From positions 1-45,701 of the forward strand of contig JALOAD010000028.1 in NCBI GenBank assembly GCA_023228995.1: 45,701 nt of DNA, read 5' to 3'. This stretch comes from JALOAD01 sp023228995 [NCBI: Candidatus Muiribacterium halophilum]. Its GTDB lineage: Bacteria > Muiribacteriota > Muiribacteriia > Muiribacteriales. Numbering within the stretch: the stretch's first letter is position 1; every line of letters starts with the position of its first letter. Shown piece by piece: positions 42,843 through 45,701 of the stretch. The notes under the pieces were generated by a model that worked only from the letters and a program-made list of their open reading frames with translations, was not told the origin of the DNA and did no database searches. The position numbers and the translations under genes were made by a program.

Positions 42843-43459
42843 TGATATCACAAGAAAGTAGAAAGATTGAAAAAATCTATAAAAAAATTAATAAATTAGC
42901 AAATAGTGGTTATAAAGAAAGTTTTTATGATCTATTAGATGATTTGATTAATAAAGGAGATTATTTTTATTTTGAAAATGTTATGGAGATAAAATATAAT
43001 ATCAAAATTAAAAATAAAACTATTAATGATATTAGAGAAAATATATGGTTAGAAATATTAAAACAAACCAATCCATCAGTTTCTGAAAAAATAAAAAAAA
43101 TATATGATAATAATAATGTATATCAAATTGGTTATGATATATATGGCCAAAATGATATACTTGGAAAAATTGAAGAGATAAGTATAAATCCTAATTTAAG
43201 TATGTATTATTATGTAAATAAAGAATTAGAAAAACAAAGAGGAACATTTGTTACTTATTTGAAAGTTACTAAATATAAATATAATAATATTAATGAAAGT
43301 GTTATTAAAATAGTAGGGGATGTAAATTATTGTATGGATGTAGAATTATTATATAATTGGATAGATAATTGGATAGATTGTCCTATTATTAACACATCTG
43401 AAGATAATAACTTAGTAAAGAGATATGAATCGGCAATTCAATATCTTCTATTAGCTTAA
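42842..43459 (+). CDS. Hypothetical protein, 205 aa
   Basis: Not recognised. It begins MISQESRKIEKIYKKINKLANSGYKESF, helical; the middle (KYNIKIKNKTINDIRENIWL) and second half (MYYYVNKELEKQRGTFVTYLKVTK, VIKIVGDVNYCMDVELLYNWI) are mixed. It is coupled to the tagged gene upstream by a one-base overlap. Codon use like its neighbours. Confidence 0.6.
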   Translation: MISQESRKIEKIYKKINKLANSGYKESFYDLLDDLINKGDYFYFENVMEIKYNIKIKNKTINDIRENIWLEILKQTNPSVSEKIKKIYDNNNVYQIGYDIYGQNDILGKIEEISINPNLSMYYYVNKELEKQRGTFVTYLKVTKYKYNNINESVIKIVGDVNYCMDVELLYNWIDNWIDCPIINTSEDNNLVKRYESAIQYLLLA

Positions 43460-43495
43460 ACTTATTGATTTCTTATTATATAAATAAGAAAAACT

Positions 43496-43927
43496 ATGAA
43501 AATAAGAGTAATTGATTTTGATATTCTTACTAAGAATTATATACCTTATGTGTCTGGATATAAAGATATTGAGAAAGAAAAGGAAAAGTTATTAAATAGT
43601 ATAGAACCAATCAGGATAGAGATGGAATCTATAATTAAGAAATCACAAAATGAAGAGATAAAAAATGAAGAGATTGAAAGGTATAGATCAATGCAAGAAG
43701 ATTTAATTGTTAAAGATAAAGAATTTAAAAAGATATTGAAAGATATGTATGATGACTTAAATCTTAAAGTATTTGAAGAATTACAAGTAATTATAACAGA
43801 ATGGAGTATTGAAAATGATATAGATATGGTTACTGGAAAAATGGAAGTTATTTATAATAAAGAAAGTGTAGAATCTACTAATGATATACTTGAAATATTG
43901 AAAAGAAAAAACTTATACCAATTATAA
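43496..43927 (+). CDS. Skp/OmpH-like helical protein
   Basis: 143 residues. An N-terminal strand (MKIRVIDFDILTKNY), a coiled coil from about 20 to 85 with Glu/Lys heptads, then VFEELQVIITEWSIENDIDMVTG and a C-terminal strand-helix. This order recalls the Skp/OmpH chaperone fold (strand, long helical arms, strand), but there is no signal peptide. The similarity is my pattern reading, not a search. A chaperone or assembly protein of the virion operon is possible. Confidence 0.5.
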   Translation: MKIRVIDFDILTKNYIPYVSGYKDIEKEKEKLLNSIEPIRIEMESIIKKSQNEEIKNEEIERYRSMQEDLIVKDKEFKKILKDMYDDLNLKVFEELQVIITEWSIENDIDMVTGKMEVIYNKESVESTNDILEILKRKNLYQL

Positions 43928-44030
43928 AAAAGAGGAAGTATTAAAACAGTTACATATTTGAATTAAAAATACTATCAATTAATATCAAATGCTAACAAAA
44001 TCATTTTAATATTGTTTGATTTAGATATAT

Positions 44031-45320
44031 TTATCTATTTGTATTAATTATTACTGGGTTAACTGCTAAACCCTCTATCCCATTGTTAAATGCTTTTGGG
44101 ACTGCTTTTTTAAGGATATTTAATGAACCATTCAAGTCAGCATTAATAACTTTACCAGAAGATGTCCTAAAAAGACCTCTTTTGATTCTTTGCCCTTTAT
44201 AATTGGTATGTTTTTTAACTGGTTCATTATCTAAAAATGAACATTTACTTGTATAGCTTTCTTCGTTAATTATAACATTTATGCCTTTCAGTGCACATTT
44301 ATAAATAAGTTGGTCTTTAATTTTCATATATGGTATATTAACGAACTTTTGATTATTTACTTTACCGATCTTAATGTCTTGTTTCCATCCTTTATTATAT
44401 CCTATAACTAATGTATGGATATTATTTGAAACTAATTGATTCACTACTAATCTAGTTGATTTATGTATATAATCGTTTAATTTGTTTTCTCTTTTATTAT
44501 ATATTTTACTCTTTTTATTTGTTTTTTGTATAGGTTTATATTTTAAGTTATCTTTAAGTATTCTTCTTTTCTGTTTACTTTTAGTTTTGTTTATTGAATT
44601 CTTGTAGTTTGTGTATTCTTTACATCTGTTATTATGATTATCTATTTTTTCTTGTTCATTAGCTATTAATTTATTACTGTATTGATTTATAGATTTAACC
44701 GGTTTACCATTTATTATAAAAGGTTTAGAATCTGGGTTATTATAACTAACTGTCATTAAGTTATTTACACCTAAATCTATTGCTGCTACTCTATCATTAT
44801 ATTCTAACATCTCTACATCTTTAATATAGTAAACTGTTTCAATTATATATTGATTATTTCTAGGCACAATCCTAACTTGTTTTATGCTATCTACAGGTAT
44901 GTCATGAGGATCAAGCCATATATTAGTCATTGAAAGTTTGATTCTTTTAGTTTTCTTAAAATCTTTTTTATTTATAGATCCTTTTTCGTAAGTGACTATA
45001 AATCTACCATCGAATTTATCGAGATAGCCAGGTATTTTAGCATTTTTATATCCTTTATCTTTTAATCTAAAGAAAGATTTATAGTTTTTCAAGACTAACA
45101 TAAGTATTTGATTACCAACCTTAGCAGGTAAAGCTTTATAATCTGGTAAATGTTTAATTATTGGATATGGGTTACTTAACATTTTACCTGTTTCAAAATG
45201 ATGTTGTCTTATTACATAAAGTATTGAATTATAAAGATTTTTACTTAAAAAAGATAACTCATCACACTCATTATATAATGAGTGTTTCTTATCTATTATC
45301 TCTCTTTTAACTAAATCCAT
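44031..45320 (-). CDS. tnpB: TnpB RNA-guided nuclease (IS200/IS605 OrfB), solitary
   Basis: 429 residues. The RuvC-like active site is complete: D182 in AAIDLGVNNL, E353 or E354 in INEESYTSKCS and D395 in VINADLNGSLNIL. Two-thirds of the usual zinc finger is missing: after YTSKCSFLDNE there is KGQRIKRGLFRTSSGKV rather than a second CxxC, a known TnpB subtype without a zinc site. Such proteins use an RNA from the element's right end (omega RNA) to cut matching DNA and keep the element in place. No TnpA gene is nearby, so it cannot move alone. It is the only transposon gene in the window. Confidence 0.9.
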   Translation of the reverse strand: MDLVKREIIDKKHSLYNECDELSFLSKNLYNSILYVIRQHHFETGKMLSNPYPIIKHLPDYKALPAKVGNQILMLVLKNYKSFFRLKDKGYKNAKIPGYLDKFDGRFIVTYEKGSINKKDFKKTKRIKLSMTNIWLDPHDIPVDSIKQVRIVPRNNQYIIETVYYIKDVEMLEYNDRVAAIDLGVNNLMTVSYNNPDSKPFIINGKPVKSINQYSNKLIANEQEKIDNHNNRCKEYTNYKNSINKTKSKQKRRILKDNLKYKPIQKTNKKSKIYNKRENKLNDYIHKSTRLVVNQLVSNNIHTLVIGYNKGWKQDIKIGKVNNQKFVNIPYMKIKDQLIYKCALKGINVIINEESYTSKCSFLDNEPVKKHTNYKGQRIKRGLFRTSSGKVINADLNGSLNILKKAVPKAFNNGIEGLAVNPVIINTNR

Positions 45321-45405
45321 AAACTATATATTAAATATTTATTCTCTATTTTAACTTTTTATTTGGTCATTTCAATTATTTATTGTATATTTACATACAG
45401 TTATC

Positions 45406-45429
45406 ATTTGATATGATTTTATATCAAAT
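45406..45429. other. Hairpin upstream of tnpB, possible left-end structure
   Basis: ATTTGATAT, 6-nt loop, ATATCAAAT: 9-bp stem overlapping the stop codon of the nuclease gene. The same ATATCAAAT occurs at 43982-43990 beyond the other end of tnpB. The IS200/IS605 family has subterminal hairpins, so these may mark the element's ends; not proven. Confidence 0.3.
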
Positions 45430-45701
45430 ATTATCGTTATAAGGGACTTGTAAAAACACTTCCTCTTTTTCGTTAAAATATTGTAAGAGTTCATTTCTCA
45501 TATCTACACAATTATAAATTTTACCTTCATCACTTGGACCTAAATGAACTAAATACCCACCTGATGTTTCAATACCTTGTTCTTTTAATATTAAAGAATA
45601 TAAAGATAATTGAATTGAATATTCATGTAAATGACATTTATCATATTTATCAAAAGGTGGTAATAAATACTCTCCAAAATTATTTTGAGTTGTTAATTCC
45701 T
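45424..45701 (-). CDS. C-terminus of a RecB/Cas4-like PD-(D/E)XK nuclease
   Basis: Only the last 91 residues are in the window; the stop is TGA at 45424-45426. The segment PPFDKYDKCHLHEYSIQLSLY ends in the Q-x-x-x-Y type motif IV of RecB-family nucleases (here QLSLY), followed by GGYLVHLGPSDEGKIYN, the closing strands of that fold. In phages such proteins act in recombination or DNA processing. The metal-binding motifs lie outside the window, so the call rests on this tail only. Confidence 0.5.
   Translation of the reverse strand, partial: ELTTQNNFGEYLLPPFDKYDKCHLHEYSIQLSLYSLILKEQGIETSGGYLVHLGPSDEGKIYNCVDMRNELLQYFNEKEEVFLQVPYNDNI

Noticed and set aside
43926-45472. Inverted similarity AAAAAGAGGAAGT(A/G)TT on both sides of tnpB as terminal inverted repeats
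   Set aside because: One copy lies in the coding sequence of the nuclease (KEEVF), the match is short, and IS200/IS605 elements have no terminal inverted repeats.

Overview
The window is a piece of a large, very AT-rich double-stranded DNA phage genome. It carries contractile-tail genes (a baseplate J/gp6-like wedge protein and tail-fibre-type proteins), phage nucleotide metabolism (class II ribonucleotide reductase with an intein, dUTPase, short DHFR, guanylate kinase, PRPP synthetase) and many small unrecognised genes packed in short operons. The host is probably a Bacteroidota bacterium. Four upstream regions match the Bacteroidota housekeeping promoter (TTTG or TTG, 19-20 nt, TAnnTTTG), and most starts have A/T-rich leaders without a Shine-Dalgarno sequence. 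TAG, TAA and TGA all act as stops. Host and phage family are inferences.

Layout. 1-3252 (minus): collagen-like tail protein (partial), M42 peptidase, two small genes. 3297-6188 (plus): glycosyltransferase, methyltransferase, glycosyltransferase. 6231-8183: type II restriction-modification pair (endonuclease and adenine methyltransferase, convergent) with a frameshifted ribbon-helix-helix gene ahead of the methylase. 8224-9280: small genes and a duplicated promoter/terminator module. 9282-13070: intein-containing ribonucleotide reductase. 13239-17799: exonuclease, coiled-coil/RHH protein, dUTPase, small genes, a degenerate tRNA-like element, polynucleotide-kinase-like protein. 17828-23082: a complete diversity-generating retroelement (DGR): tail-fibre target with variable repeat, small accessory-type gene, template repeat and reverse transcriptase, all on the minus strand. 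23200-25359: structural protein. 25412-33508: ten tandem, translationally coupled paralogues of a leucine-rich-repeat-like protein, followed by one more tagged gene. 33907-43927: guanylate kinase, membrane protein, baseplate genes, DHFR, glycosyltransferase, PRPP synthetase and virion-type proteins. 44031-45320: solitary TnpB. 45424-45701: C-terminus of a RecB/Cas4-like nuclease.

Two diversification strategies sit back to back. The DGR rewrites adenines at the 3' end of the tail-fibre gene: 13 substitutions between template and variable repeat, every one at a coding-strand adenine. The adjacent array seems to diversify by duplication, mosaic exchange and gain or loss of whole 21-residue repeats. 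The array proteins share an N-terminal tag (MKYLKxFNE-like) with at least five unrelated proteins in the window. The tag resembles the capsid-targeting peptide of T4 internal proteins, so the array may encode a set of virion-packaged, injected proteins. A second motif, TTAATATATAA, recurs 14-27 nt upstream of many of these genes and of structural genes and is a candidate phage-specific (probably late) promoter, whereas host-type promoters precede the peptidase, restriction endonuclease, kinase and PRPP synthetase genes.
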